In this document: piece by piece, positions 18,006 to 27,464 of the stretch
How positions within the stretch are numbered: the first letter of the stretch is position 1
How the letters are laid out: every line of letters begins with the position of its first letter
Assembly (NCBI GenBank): GCA_943842245.1
Contig: CALTAJ010000001.1
Coordinates: 825,919-889,918 of the forward strand
DNA length: 64,000 bases
DNA from: an uncultured Flavobacteriaceae bacterium
GTDB taxonomy: Bacteria > Bacteroidota > Bacteroidia > Flavobacteriales > Flavobacteriaceae
Reading direction: 5' to 3'
Translations under genes and position numbers: made by a program
The notes under the pieces: model-generated
The model's database searches: none
What the model was told of the DNA's origin: nothing
The model's input: only the letters and a program-made list of their open reading frames with translations

Positions 18006-18943
18006 ATCAACCCATTTTCATACAGATTTGAAATTACTCCTGTAAAAAGTAAACTATAAAATAATATTTCTCTATATCTCTCTTTTGTGAGTGTTTCAAA
18101 TATATTGCCAATAAAAAAAGCAGTGGGAATATAACTTAAAAGCCACTTGCTTTCATCTTCATACAGGTCAAAAACTCTGAAAATTATACTTATTACTAGC
18201 CAAATTGACATAAAGTTTCCACTATTTCCAAGATCAAATAAACTTCTTTTTTGTAGTTTTTTTTGTTTCATGAAAAGGGAGGCTATAGAGGCAATTATAA
18301 CTGTACTAATCCAAACAAATTCAGAATTATTATTTTCAAAAGGAGTAAAAATATGCGATCCTAAAAACTCAGATTGAGTATAAAAAATGTTTCCTGTGAT
18401 GGCATGAGAAATTGTAATTAGGATTGATAATGCGGCTACAATTCCTAATAATATCGAGATTAACGCTTTTTGTTTACTAGGGATGTATGTAATGGTTAAA
18501 AGTATTGAGAAAAAAAACAAAGAAAGGTTAAGGTTAATATAGCTTAAAGAACTAAAAATAAAACCTAAAACGAAAAAGTCTTTTACAGGATTAATTTTAT
18601 TAATCTCTTTTGATAAAATATTCGCCGCAAAAAGAAGTGAAAATGCAATGATTAATTTTTGTGGATTTACAAATTGCCCCTGAGCAAATAAGATAATGCA
18701 AAGTGGAAAAGATATTAAGTGAGTGGCACCAAATTTTAGATTAAATCTTCTGGCCTCAGAAATAGCAGCCAGAACGATAATCAACAAGATATTTAAACTA
18801 AATATAAATGATTCTATGAAAATTTGTTTGTATAAATTACCAGCTGCACGACAAAATAAGACAAAAAGATTAGCAGAGTAAGTAAGAAAAAAACCGGTTA
18901 TGATAGCGCGAATAGTTAACCTTTTAAATATCTTTGTTATCAT
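18002..18943 (-). CDS. DUF6427 family polytopic membrane protein
   Basis: 313 residues with about nine hydrophobic helices and very short loops (AIITGFFLTYSANLFVLF, FIFSLNILLIIVLAAI, THLISFPLCIILFAQGQF, ALISILLGIVAALSILITIS, YREILFYSLLFTGVISNL). The motif PVKDFFVLGFIFSSLSYINL is typical of the flavobacterial DUF6427 group that is encoded next to DUF6341 and purD, as here. No function is known; polytopic topology is all that the sequence shows. Confidence 0.8.
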   Translation of the reverse strand: MITKIFKRLTIRAIITGFFLTYSANLFVLFCRAAGNLYKQIFIESFIFSLNILLIIVLAAISEARRFNLKFGATHLISFPLCIILFAQGQFVNPQKLIIAFSLLFAANILSKEINKINPVKDFFVLGFIFSSLSYINLNLSLFFFSILLTITYIPSKQKALISILLGIVAALSILITISHAITGNIFYTQSEFLGSHIFTPFENNNSEFVWISTVIIASIASLFMKQKKLQKRSLFDLGNSGNFMSIWLVISIIFRVFDLYEDESKWLLSYIPTAFFIGNIFETLTKERYREILFYSLLFTGVISNLYENGLI

Positions 18944-18984
18944 AATTGTAAAAAATAAAATACAATATAAACTATAGTTTTATT

Positions 18985-19212
18985 ATGAAAAACTTTTTTG
19001 AAGGAATAGCTTGGTTGTTTGAAGAGGTTTTTTTTATTCCTTTTGCAATTTTACGTGATCTTGAATTGACCAGCTGGACAATAGCAAATTCTGTAAATTG
19101 GATTTTTCTTTTGGTTGGATTTTCCGCAATGGTCTATTGGGTTCTTCAATTAAATCTTTTCGATAAAAATGGTGAAGAAGACAAAGATCCTTCCGCACAT
19201 TCTTTCCTATAA
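18985..19212 (+). CDS. DUF6341 family small membrane protein
   Basis: 75 residues: MKNFFEGIAWLFEEVFFIPF, then WTIANSVNWIFLLVGFSAMVYWVLQL as a single clear membrane helix, and a conserved acidic tail ending DPSAHSFL. This matches the DUF6341 pattern seen between DUF6427 and purD in flavobacteria. Its last 6 bases overlap the purD stop region in tail-to-tail arrangement. Function unknown. Confidence 0.85.
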   Translation: MKNFFEGIAWLFEEVFFIPFAILRDLELTSWTIANSVNWIFLLVGFSAMVYWVLQLNLFDKNGEEDKDPSAHSFL

Positions 19213-20472
19213 ATCGAATCCAATATCTTTTCGGTAATTAATCCCTTCAAAACTAAGTTTTGAAAGAGTTGTGTAGGAATTCAGTAACGCTATTTTATGT
19301 TCCTCTGCCATTGAAGTAACAGCTAATACTCGGCCCCCTGAGGTTTGAACTTGTCCATCGATTATTTTAGTCCCTGCATGGAAAATCATTTCCCCTTTTG
19401 ATAACCCTTTTATAGCCTTCCCTTTTTCATAAGCTTCTGGATATCCTTTTGAAACCGCCATTACGGTTGCTGCTACTTGAGATTCGATTTCGAGCTGAAT
19501 TTTGTCTAAAGTTCCTTCTTGTACCGCCTGAAAAAGCTCTCCTAAATCATTTTTGATTCTAGGAATGACAACTTCAGTCTCCGGATCTCCTAGTCGAACG
19601 TTGTATTCAATAACCTTTGGATCGTCACCAACTTTAATTAATCCTATAAAAATAAAACCCTTGTAAGGTATTTTATCTTTTTTTAAACCTTCAATAGTGG
19701 GTTTAATAATTTGATTACAGATTTTTTGTTCAAACGAATTATCCAAAAAGGGGACCGGTGAAACAGCTCCCATTCCACCTGTATTAAGTCCAGTATCACC
19801 TTCACCAATCCGTTTATAGTCTTTTGCCATAGGGAGTGTTAAGTAATTTTCTCCATCGGTTAGAACAAAGCAAGAAAGTTCAATTCCTTTTAAGAACTCT
19901 TCAATAACAACTTTTCTTGAAGCTTTTCCAAACTTCTTTTGTAAAAGCATTTGTCTCAATTCTTTTTTGGCTTGCATTAGGTCGTCTAATATCAGCACGC
20001 CTTTTCCAGCTGCTAACCCATCTGCTTTCAAAACATAAGGAGGCTTGCTTTTTTCTAAAAAGGCTTCCCCTTCAGTAATATTTTCAGATGTAAATTCTGC
20101 ATAATCAGCAGTTGGAATATTGTGCCTATTCATAAATGCTTTGGCGAAAGCTTTACTCCCTTCTAGTGTTGCAGCTTTTTTTTGAGGCCCTATAACTCCA
20201 ACCCTTGATAAGGTTACATCATTTATAAAAAAATCGTGAATCCCTAATACTAATGGTTCTTCAGGGCCAACTACAACTAAATCAATCTGATAATATATGA
20301 CTGCCTCCTTAATTTTTTTAAAATCTGAAACACCAATTGGTAGATTGGTTGCACACTCTGAAGTACCCGCATTTCCTGGGGCTGCAAAAAGTTTTTTGCA
20401 ATGTTTGCTTTGCTTTAATTTCCAGCACAGAGTGTGTTCTCTTCCGCCGCCACCAATCACTAATATGTTCAT
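19207..20472 (-). CDS. purD: Phosphoribosylamine-glycine ligase
   Basis: Second step of de novo purine synthesis: joins 5-phosphoribosylamine and glycine using ATP. 421 residues with the ATP-grasp layout: MNILVIGGGGREHTLCWKL, VVGPEEPLVLGI, YVLKADGLAAGKGVLI, LNTGGMGAVSPVPF, IEYNVRLGDPETEVVIPRI and a C-terminal GGRVLAVT. All key glycine-rich loops and the metal-binding N-R-G-D-P-E-T segment are present. Confidence 0.99.
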   Translation of the reverse strand: MNILVIGGGGREHTLCWKLKQSKHCKKLFAAPGNAGTSECATNLPIGVSDFKKIKEAVIYYQIDLVVVGPEEPLVLGIHDFFINDVTLSRVGVIGPQKKAATLEGSKAFAKAFMNRHNIPTADYAEFTSENITEGEAFLEKSKPPYVLKADGLAAGKGVLILDDLMQAKKELRQMLLQKKFGKASRKVVIEEFLKGIELSCFVLTDGENYLTLPMAKDYKRIGEGDTGLNTGGMGAVSPVPFLDNSFEQKICNQIIKPTIEGLKKDKIPYKGFIFIGLIKVGDDPKVIEYNVRLGDPETEVVIPRIKNDLGELFQAVQEGTLDKIQLEIESQVAATVMAVSKGYPEAYEKGKAIKGLSKGEMIFHAGTKIIDGQVQTSGGRVLAVTSMAEEHKIALLNSYTTLSKLSFEGINYRKDIGFDL

Positions 20473-20527
20473 TTAAAAAATTTTCATAAATATAACATGT
20501 AAAACCGCATCCTGTATTCTAATTAAT

Positions 20528-21475
20528 CTATTCTTTTAAAAAGTCCTTAATTTGCTTTTCAATGTTCTTTACAAAAGGAAGGTGTGTTTTAAAAGGTGTT
20601 GGAAATTTAGTTGCCCATTCTCTAAGATCTTTTGAATTAATTATCGGAAAAAATTGCTCCATCCCATCTAATCTACTTTTTTGATTAGGATGTTCTAATC
20701 CATCAGATAAGAATAAAACTGGTGTTCCAAATGCAACAGCAGGGAGGGCTGTATGAATCCGAGATGTAATTACAAGCTTTGCGCTTGCAATATTCTTAAG
20801 TTGAAGTTTTGCTTTTTCTATTCGCGCTTTTTCATCATACTCTTTTGTATCTATAAGCTGACTACAGTAATATATTTTTTCTTTATGATTTTGTAAAAAT
20901 CTCTCAAGTCTTTTTATTGCAGTTTCGAATTGCTTCTGTTTTATTGGTCTTTTTATCTGTTGGACTGCCTGCCCTAAAAACTCTTTAGGAATTAACTCAT
21001 TTTTTGGATTGAGTCTTTCAAGTGGGCTTATAACAAAAATGCCTTCACGTTTTGAATTTTTAGAAATAAAATTATCTCGATTTAAACAAAGGGTTAAACA
21101 TGCCGAATAATAAGCCTCGATTCCAAAACTTCTCAAAAGCTTTCGAGTATAGTGATCTCTACATCCAATTGGTTCATTTCTCTTAAGATAGCTAATTCCA
21201 TTTTTATTTAACATTCCTTTTTTTGCAGTTGGGTTAAGGTGGAAAGAAATAAATAGTGGATCAATTTGCTCGGAAGGGGGCCAATTTTTTGGTTTTTCCA
21301 TAAACCATCCATTCATTATTAATGCTGCCTTTTCGCCTTTATATGCATTTAATTTATCTCTGTCAATATCAAAAGTTTTTATTTTATTTAAAACCTGTTT
21401 AGCTGCCAAGCTTTGAATAAAATCTCCCAAGTTGTTAGAATTTGGATAGGATAATACAGCTGGTGATTTAGACAT
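20528..21475 (-). CDS. Polysaccharide pyruvyl transferase family protein
   Basis: About 315 residues. The N-terminal YPNSNNLGDFIQSLAAKQVL (N-x-G-D) and the C-terminal RIHTALPAVAFGTPVLFLSDG match the CsaB/polysaccharide pyruvyl transferase superfamily. Such enzymes add ketal pyruvate from PEP to cell-surface sugars. The GCRDHYTRKLLRSFGI segment is another family hallmark. I prefer the ATG at 21475, which overlaps the stop of the glycosyltransferase gene by 8 bases; a start 12 codons upstream (21511) is also open. Together with the upstream glycosyltransferase it forms a small surface-glycan pair. Confidence 0.85.
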   Translation of the reverse strand: MSKSPAVLSYPNSNNLGDFIQSLAAKQVLNKIKTFDIDRDKLNAYKGEKAALIMNGWFMEKPKNWPPSEQIDPLFISFHLNPTAKKGMLNKNGISYLKRNEPIGCRDHYTRKLLRSFGIEAYYSACLTLCLNRDNFISKNSKREGIFVISPLERLNPKNELIPKEFLGQAVQQIKRPIKQKQFETAIKRLERFLQNHKEKIYYCSQLIDTKEYDEKARIEKAKLQLKNIASAKLVITSRIHTALPAVAFGTPVLFLSDGLEHPNQKSRLDGMEQFFPIINSKDLREWATKFPTPFKTHLPFVKNIEKQIKDFLKE

Positions 21476-22529
21476 AAGTCCTGTTTTTAATAAAGCCGTT
21501 CTCAAAAGCATTTTTTCTTTTCTTGATAGGATAATTTTCTATAATCCTCTCTCTTGCCATTTGACCAAGTTTTTTGTTTTCTTTCTTTAAAAAAGCAGTT
21601 ATTTTTTCCAGCCCTTCTTTTGAATCAAATAACAACCCTGTTCTTCCAATTACATCTGGAATTCCAAATACTTTACTCCCAATAGGTATGCATTTACAAA
21701 GCATAGCTTCACATAGTACATTGGGTAAACCCTCTATTTTTGATCCTTGAAAATAATAGCTGTGTGAACCGTAGAGATCTTTCAGCTGATCTCTGGTTTG
21801 TTTACTTAAAATCGTTAAATTTTTAGGAATTGAATCATAAACAGAAAGATTTTTTTTTATTCCTGCTAAAGTAAATTTGAAATCAGGAAGTAGTTTAGCT
21901 AATTCAATAAACATTGAAATACCTTTTCTATCAAAGGTTCTTTTATCATTAATATTAGCAACTGTTATTACTGTTTTTTTAGATTTAACATTATTTGATT
22001 TCCAAAAGTTAGAATTATAAGCTGTTGGAACTTCTAGTATGGGTGTTTTTAATTTAGGAATAAAATTTTTAATTCCTGATTGAGTTTGATATTCTTGTTT
22101 TGAATTTGGACATCCTTCTGACAAGCTTTTATGGACCACCCATATACTATTTGCTTTAATATAATTTGTCTTTGCTATAGATTGTCTAAAATTATTTCTT
22201 AAAAAAATCCCATAGTCTAAACTTTTATTTGCTATTGCATCATATCCTCCTACAATAATAGTTGATGATTTACCAAAGAGTCCTGCAAGTCTGATAGGAA
22301 TTAAACTATGGTAATCATTAAACCAAGTAAATATGGCTTCTGATTGGGGTAAATAGTATATACCTAGAATCAATTCCCGTAATCTATTCCAAAGAAAACG
22401 AAATGGGTCTCTGTAAGCAGGAGAATAAATTAAAAAAACATGATACCCCATTTGCTCTAAAAGACTGATATCTTTTATTACAAATGTGTTCTTTTGATTA
22501 CATACTAAGATTACTTTTTTAGACGACAT
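21468..22529 (-). CDS. Family 4-type glycosyltransferase
   Basis: 353 residues with a GT-B fold. The C-terminal donor-binding motif is clear: YFQGSKIEGLPNVLCEAMLCKCIPIGSKVFGIPDVI (E-x7-E pattern). The N-terminal domain (KVILVCNQKNTFVIKDISLLEQMGYHVFLIY) is the acceptor half. Sugar and acceptor are unknown; coupling to a pyruvyl transferase gene points to an exported or surface polysaccharide. Lies 2 bases after the GH3-type gene. Confidence 0.85.
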   Translation of the reverse strand: MSSKKVILVCNQKNTFVIKDISLLEQMGYHVFLIYSPAYRDPFRFLWNRLRELILGIYYLPQSEAIFTWFNDYHSLIPIRLAGLFGKSSTIIVGGYDAIANKSLDYGIFLRNNFRQSIAKTNYIKANSIWVVHKSLSEGCPNSKQEYQTQSGIKNFIPKLKTPILEVPTAYNSNFWKSNNVKSKKTVITVANINDKRTFDRKGISMFIELAKLLPDFKFTLAGIKKNLSVYDSIPKNLTILSKQTRDQLKDLYGSHSYYFQGSKIEGLPNVLCEAMLCKCIPIGSKVFGIPDVIGRTGLLFDSKEGLEKITAFLKKENKKLGQMARERIIENYPIKKRKNAFENGFIKNRTYV

Positions 22530-22531
22530 AA

Positions 22532-24034
22532 TTAATCTTTAATTAAGTAATCCTTTAAAACATTTGCAATCTTACGATTGTCAGAAGCTCTAGGAACTTT
22601 ATTCTGTCCTCCAAGCTTTCCTATACTTTTCATGTATTTTTTAAATCCTTCTGTGACAACTTTTCTTAAAATCAAGGGGCGAAGAATTTTTCCAGTAATT
22701 AGATCGTTATAATAAATATTTTTTGCTCGCATTACATCATCTATTTTTTTAGCAAATACCTCTAAGTTTTTTGGAGGTGTCTCAAACTCAATAAACCATT
22801 CATGATATGGAAGTCCTAATTCTGGTTCAATTTGGGGAGCAACGCTAAATTCTCTAACCCTTACAATACTTGAATCTTGATCTATCGCTTCTTTCAATGA
22901 GTCCTCTATTTCGCTTACAATTACATGTTCACCAAAAGCAGAAATAAATTGTTTTATTCTTCCGCTTACTATAATTCGAAAAGGAGAAGTACTCGTAAAT
23001 TTAATAGTGTCTCCTAAATTATAGCGCCATAGGCCAGCTGAAGAAGATATGATCATTACGTAGTTTTTCCCTATCTCTACTTCAGCTAAATTGAAAACCA
23101 AAGGAGTTTCATCAAGAAACGTACTTGCCAATATGAATTCATAATAAATTCCATGATCTAAAAGTAGTAGTAATCCTTTGTCATTCTGTCTATCCTGATA
23201 AGCAAAAAAGCCTTCAGATGCTGGGTAAAACTCAATACTATCCGGAGTTTTTCCTATAAGTTTTTCAAAAATCCCACGATAAGGCTCAAAATTTACTCCT
23301 CCATATACAAAAAGAGAAAAATTAGGAAATAGCTGACTAATGTTTTTGCCTGTTTTTGCATTTAATCTTTCAAAATACATTTGAACCCAAGAAGGAATTC
23401 CTCCAATAATAGTCATGTTTTCTTTTTGTGTTTCACTCACTATTGCTTCAACTTTGGCTTCCCAATCTTCTATACAATTGGCCTCCCAGCTTGGCATCCT
23501 GTTTTTCTGAAGATATGATGGCACATAGTGGGCGACGATTCCAGACAAACGTCCTAAAGCAACTCCCTTTTTGTTTTCTAAAACAGGACTTCCTTGAATG
23601 AAAATATGTTTCCCTTTAACTACTTCAGTGTTTCCTGTTAAATAAATATAATTTAAAAGGGCTTCTCTTGCCGCTCGAATATGTTGAGGCATTGACGCCT
23701 TTGTTATTGGAATAAATTTAGCTCCAGATGTCGTTCCACTTGACTTAGCATAATAAAGGGGTCTTCCTGGCCAAAGAATATCTTTCCTTCCATCCAGAAT
23801 CATGTCGATATACGGCCGTAAGTCTTCGTAGTCTCGAATAGGTATTAATTCTCTAAAGGATCTTGAATCTTTAATTTCTTTAAAACTATGATCTTTTCCA
23901 AAACGGGTTGTTACTCCTTGCTTGATTAAATTTTTCAAAACTTTTTCTTGGGCTTCCAATGGATTTTTAATCCATTTACTGTTTTTTCTATCAGACCAAA
24001 ATGCATATATTTTTGCCCCTATTGACTTTATCAT
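22532..24034 (-). CDS. GH3-type acyl-adenylating enzyme
   Basis: 500 residues matching the GH3 family (plant auxin/jasmonate amido synthetases and their bacterial relatives). The ATP/AMP-binding motif YYAKSSGTTSGAKFIPIT lies at about residues 92-109. Further family blocks are FYPASEGFFAYQD and YRYNLGDTIKF-like LWRYNLGDTIKFTS. Family chemistry is ATP-dependent activation of a carboxylate and transfer to an amine; the bacterial substrate is unknown. It overlaps the M23 peptidase gene by 4 bases, an arrangement widespread in flavobacteria. Confidence 0.92.
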   Translation of the reverse strand: MIKSIGAKIYAFWSDRKNSKWIKNPLEAQEKVLKNLIKQGVTTRFGKDHSFKEIKDSRSFRELIPIRDYEDLRPYIDMILDGRKDILWPGRPLYYAKSSGTTSGAKFIPITKASMPQHIRAAREALLNYIYLTGNTEVVKGKHIFIQGSPVLENKKGVALGRLSGIVAHYVPSYLQKNRMPSWEANCIEDWEAKVEAIVSETQKENMTIIGGIPSWVQMYFERLNAKTGKNISQLFPNFSLFVYGGVNFEPYRGIFEKLIGKTPDSIEFYPASEGFFAYQDRQNDKGLLLLLDHGIYYEFILASTFLDETPLVFNLAEVEIGKNYVMIISSSAGLWRYNLGDTIKFTSTSPFRIIVSGRIKQFISAFGEHVIVSEIEDSLKEAIDQDSSIVRVREFSVAPQIEPELGLPYHEWFIEFETPPKNLEVFAKKIDDVMRAKNIYYNDLITGKILRPLILRKVVTEGFKKYMKSIGKLGGQNKVPRASDNRKIANVLKDYLIKD

Positions 24035-24906
24035 TTTTTAGAAAAATTAAAAAAAATTTCAGGGTTCATGGGGTAGCCATCAATCCAAAGTTCAAAATGG
24101 AGATGGTATCCCGTAGATAGCTCCCCAGTATTTCCAGCACTAGCAATAACTTCTCCAGCCAAAACAACATCCCCTTGTTTCTTGCTTAAAGATTCATTGT
24201 GTTTGTATACAGAAAGAATTCCTAAACTATGCTCCATTATAATTACAAAACCTGTTTCTATAGTCCATTCAGAAAAAATAACAGTTCCATCTGCTATTGC
24301 TTTTATTGGAGTACCCTTTTTTAGAACAATGTCCACTGCATAATGGGATTCATTTGAATTAAAAGGCTGAGAAATAGCTCCTAATGCTGGAGGAAATAAA
24401 ATTGTGTTTATTTTGGTTTCTTCATTAACCTTCGGATTGTATTTATCCTGTTGCGATACAAAAGCACGTAATAAAGAGTCCTCCAGGATTGGTTCAGTGA
24501 AGGGTTGTTGAGATTCTGTGTTTTTATCAGAATTTTCTGTGAAAATTTCTGAATCTTGAAATGAAATATCTTCTGTCAATGTTTGACGAACAGAATTTAA
24601 ATAAAGAATGTTTCTATTGTAAAGGGTTATCAAAGAGTCAGTTAAAAATAAGTTTTTCACTGCTTTTTTTCGTAATTCTGAAGAATCATAACCCGGAATT
24701 AATGTTTTTATTGGTGTGTAAGCGATAATTGAAAAAATAAAAGTCGAAAATATCCCTAAAAATAGTAGGGTTAAAAAAATTACTTTTATCCTGGAAACAC
24801 GAATTTGTCTTTGTTCCTCAAATGATTCCTCATCAATTATCATAACTAAATAAGAGTTGAGTAGTTTTCTAAGAATTCGTTTTCCTTTTTTTTCTTCTTG
24901 TGACAT
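24031..24906 (-). CDS. M23 family metallopeptidase (membrane-anchored)
   Basis: 291 residues. One membrane helix at about 41-63 (VIFLTLLFLGIFSTFIFSIIAY), a coil and linker, then a LytM domain at about 170-291. Unlike the EnvC-like protein near 3 kb, its zinc site is intact: H188 and D192 in HYAVD, and H268/H270 in YHLHFELW. It should cut peptidoglycan cross-links in the periplasm. A TAnnTTTG box ends 8 bases before the ATG. Encoded upstream of, and overlapping, the GH3 gene. Confidence 0.93.
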   Translation of the reverse strand: MSQEEKKGKRILRKLLNSYLVMIIDEESFEEQRQIRVSRIKVIFLTLLFLGIFSTFIFSIIAYTPIKTLIPGYDSSELRKKAVKNLFLTDSLITLYNRNILYLNSVRQTLTEDISFQDSEIFTENSDKNTESQQPFTEPILEDSLLRAFVSQQDKYNPKVNEETKINTILFPPALGAISQPFNSNESHYAVDIVLKKGTPIKAIADGTVIFSEWTIETGFVIIMEHSLGILSVYKHNESLSKKQGDVVLAGEVIASAGNTGELSTGYHLHFELWIDGYPMNPEIFFNFSKK

Positions 24907-24914
24907 ATTAGAAA

Positions 24915-24922
24915 CAAAGATA
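24915..24922 (-). promoter_or_regulatory. TAnnTTTG promoter box (TATCTTTG) of the M23 gene
   Basis: TATCTTTG on the minus strand, 8 bases before the ATG at 24906; expected transcript start is at or within 3 bases of the start codon. Confidence 0.6.
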
Positions 24923-24987
24923 CGGAATCCTCAGGCCTATAAAATATGTGCTTATAATTTTCATGTTTATGAATCTAAATATTTCTG

Positions 24988-24995
24988 TACATTTG
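24988..24995 (+). promoter_or_regulatory. TAnnTTTG promoter box (TACATTTG) of tatA
   Basis: TACATTTG ends 16 bases before the tatA ATG at 25012. It lies in the 105-bp divergent region shared with the M23 gene promoter. Confidence 0.65.
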
Positions 24996-25011
24996 TTTAA
25001 ACTATACATTA

Positions 25012-25206
25012 ATGTTGGCTTTAAAAATTTTAGGTATGATAGGTGCTCCACAAATAATATTAATCATCGCGGTTGTGCTCTTGCTTTTTGGGGGGCGCAA
25101 AATTCCTGAACTTATGAAAGGTTTAGGGAGTGGGATTAAAGAATTTAAAAATGCTACAAAAGAGGACGAAGACAGTTCTAAGATAGAGAAAAAGAAAGAA
25201 AACTAG
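25012..25206 (+). CDS. tatA: Twin-arginine translocase subunit TatA
   Basis: 64 residues. N-terminal membrane helix ([20 protein letters not shown], about 9-28) followed by the hinge and amphipathic helix [22 protein letters not shown] and a charged tail: the complete TatA/E design. TatA forms the pore for folded proteins exported by the Tat system. tatB/C are not in this window. Its stop overlaps that of the convergent DUF4837 gene by 4 bases (CTAG). Confidence 0.97.
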   Translation: MLALKILGMIGAPQIILIIAVVLLLFGGRKIPELMKGLGSGIKEFKNATKEDEDSSKIEKKKEN

Positions 25207-26174
25207 TTTTTCGATTTAAACGTGTTGAGAATTGTGTTTAACTCAAACATATACTCTCTCTTGCTTACTGATGGAGCAAATGCAAAACCCTCAAACACAA
25301 TAATTCTTTTATTAATAGTGTCACTTATCATGTAGTTCACAAAAGGGCCAGCCATAAAGTCATTTTTAACTTCCCATGTTCCCTTAGTTAAATAGCCTTG
25401 TTTTCCATCTAAAAAGACCTTATAAAAATATGGTCTAAAAGCTCGCTCTGTTATTAAAAAACTACCGGGTAAACGTCCAGGCACAAAAATTTTACCAATT
25501 GAATCTCTTATGTTTAAAATCCTTTTATTAAATACTCCATTTAAAGCATTTAAGGGTAAAGCATACGCTATAATATTCAGATGCCCTTTTTGGATTGGCT
25601 TTTGAATCCAGACAAAATTGGTTGTATCCTTTACTGTTTTATACGCTGATGGATACTTAAGGTAGATTCCAAATCTGTCTGTCAAATTTTTTTCAGTTGA
25701 AAGCGATTTATTTATTCTTCTTAGTTTCTCTATTCTCTCGTTTTCTCCTAATGTCTGCATAAGCAATTCGATGTTTTCATTAAAAGTGAAGGCTTGGGCG
25801 TCAGTATCTTCACCTGTTACTAAAGCTAAAATTTGTGGTCTAGCAAACTGGTTTTTAGCTAATTGAAAGCGGGATATAGAGTCTTTTTGGAACCAAATGA
25901 TATTCCTGTTTTGGCGTGCAAATCCAGTGAATGCAATTGGATTCATGTATCTCATCGAATATCTCGGTTCATCTAGAGGTAAGCCCTCATATATAGACCC
26001 CATAGAGGTTCTAATAGTTTCACCTAAACTGGAGTTCCAATCGGACTCTGGCATTACAACTGTCACATGGTTCAGGTTGCCACTAGACTCTGGAACAAAT
26101 GCTTGAGATCTGTCTATCTTTGAATTACAGGAGGCCATAACACTGAGAAATAATAAAATGGCCCTTTTCTTCAT
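25203..26174 (-). CDS. DUF4837 family lipoprotein
   Basis: 323 residues with a short lipoprotein signal ([13 protein letters not shown], Cys at about 16). The body shows the DUF4837 pattern: [52 protein letters not shown] and a C-terminal [13 protein letters not shown]. It is probably an envelope lipoprotein. It follows pgk by 8 bases, so it is probably co-transcribed with it. Function unknown. Confidence 0.85.
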   Translation of the reverse strand: MKKRAILLFLSVMASCNSKIDRSQAFVPESSGNLNHVTVVMPESDWNSSLGETIRTSMGSIYEGLPLDEPRYSMRYMNPIAFTGFARQNRNIIWFQKDSISRFQLAKNQFARPQILALVTGEDTDAQAFTFNENIELLMQTLGENERIEKLRRINKSLSTEKNLTDRFGIYLKYPSAYKTVKDTTNFVWIQKPIQKGHLNIIAYALPLNALNGVFNKRILNIRDSIGKIFVPGRLPGSFLITERAFRPYFYKVFLDGKQGYLTKGTWEVKNDFMAGPFVNYMISDTINKRIIVFEGFAFAPSVSKREYMFELNTILNTFKSKN

Positions 26175-26181
26175 TGCTTTT

Positions 26182-27366
26182 TTATGATAATGCTTCGATT
26201 CCTGGGAGAACTTTTCCCTCTAAACTTTCTAACATAGCTCCCCCTCCTGTACTAATGTAACTCATTTTGTTTTCCAGACCAAACTGTTTAACGGCTGCAA
26301 CAGAGTCGCCGCCACCAACTAGTGAAAAAGCTCCTAAATTTGTCGCTTCAGCTATAGATTCTCCTGCAGCAATAGTTCCTTTTGAAAAATTTGAAAATTC
26401 GAAAACACCCATAGGTCCGTTCCAAAGGATCGTTTTACAATTCAATATTAAATTGTGAAATTTCTCTATGCTTTTTGGACCTGCATCCATAGCTTCCCAG
26501 CCTTCTGGAATATGCATGACTTTAAAAACCTTCTGTTTTGCATCATTAGAAAAGCTATCTCCAGCAACCACGTCTACTGGAAGATGAATTTTTATATTTT
26601 TTTGTTTTGCTTTATTCATGAGTTGTAAAGCATAATCGCAGTAATCCGGTTCACATATTGAATTTCCTACCATCCCCCCCATTGCTTTTGTGAATGTATA
26701 TACCATGCCTCCTCCTATTATTAAATGATCAACCTTGTCCAATAAGCTTTCAATAATTGTGATTTTAGAGGAAACTTTTGCTCCTCCAATAATTGCTAAA
26801 ATTGGAGAATCCCCTGTTTTCATTACCCTTTCAATTGATAATACTTCTTTCTCTAGTAGGCGGCCAAAACATTTCTTATCCTTGAAAAACTTAGCAATAA
26901 TAGTCGTAGATGCATGTGCTCTGTGGGCTGTCCCAAAAGCATCATTTACATAAACGGTCCCCAACTTAGAAAGTTCTTCAGAAAAATTGATATCACCTTC
27001 AGTCTCTTCAGAATGATAACGAAGGTTCTCCATCATTAAAACTTCTCCTGGTTGAAGTGCGGCAACCTGAGCTTGAGCAGAAGGCCCTACACAGCTTTCT
27101 GAGAAATATACTGTTACACCTAGAATTTGAGAAACGGTTTCAATTATATTTGATAATGAGTATTTGGGCTCTTGTCCTTTTGGTCTACCTAGATGAGATA
27201 TTAGAACACATTTACCTCCTTCAGATAATATATGGTCTATCGTTGGTTTTGCTGCTTCTATTCTGGTTGTGTCTGTGACTTCCATCTTATCATTCAGTGG
27301 AACATTAAAATCCACACGAATAATAGCGCATTCATTACTAAAGTTGAATTGATTTAAGGCTCGCAT
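26182..27366 (-). CDS. pgk: Phosphoglycerate kinase
   Basis: Glycolysis/gluconeogenesis: interconverts 1,3-bisphosphoglycerate and 3-phosphoglycerate with ADP/ATP. About 394 residues from the ATG at 27366. Motifs: IIRVDFNVPLND (substrate-binding signature), LISHLGRPKG, LMMENLRYHSEETEGD, AIIGGAKVSSKI, LWNGPMGVFEF and SLVGGGDSVAAV. The upstream extension to 27411 is open, but a TAnnTTTG box at 27382-27389 lies inside it, so ATG 27366 is the start. Confidence 0.98.
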   Translation of the reverse strand: MRALNQFNFSNECAIIRVDFNVPLNDKMEVTDTTRIEAAKPTIDHILSEGGKCVLISHLGRPKGQEPKYSLSNIIETVSQILGVTVYFSESCVGPSAQAQVAALQPGEVLMMENLRYHSEETEGDINFSEELSKLGTVYVNDAFGTAHRAHASTTIIAKFFKDKKCFGRLLEKEVLSIERVMKTGDSPILAIIGGAKVSSKITIIESLLDKVDHLIIGGGMVYTFTKAMGGMVGNSICEPDYCDYALQLMNKAKQKNIKIHLPVDVVAGDSFSNDAKQKVFKVMHIPEGWEAMDAGPKSIEKFHNLILNCKTILWNGPMGVFEFSNFSKGTIAAGESIAEATNLGAFSLVGGGDSVAAVKQFGLENKMSYISTGGGAMLESLEGKVLPGIEALS

Positions 27367-27381
27367 TATTTGAAATTTTTT

Positions 27382-27389
27382 CAAAAATA
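27382..27389 (-). promoter_or_regulatory. TAnnTTTG promoter box (TATTTTTG) of pgk
   Basis: TATTTTTG on the minus strand ends 15 bases before the pgk ATG at 27366 and settles the start-site choice. Confidence 0.6.
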
Positions 27390-27464
27390 CAATAATGCCA
27401 AAGTATGCCAACTTATTTTTAAAAAGATCTCAATAAGGGCACTTAGGAAAATGTATCTTTACTT

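Noticed and set aside
27057..27278. 73-codon hydrophobic frame on the plus strand inside pgk
   Set aside because: It is antisense to the conserved N-terminal half of phosphoglycerate kinase.
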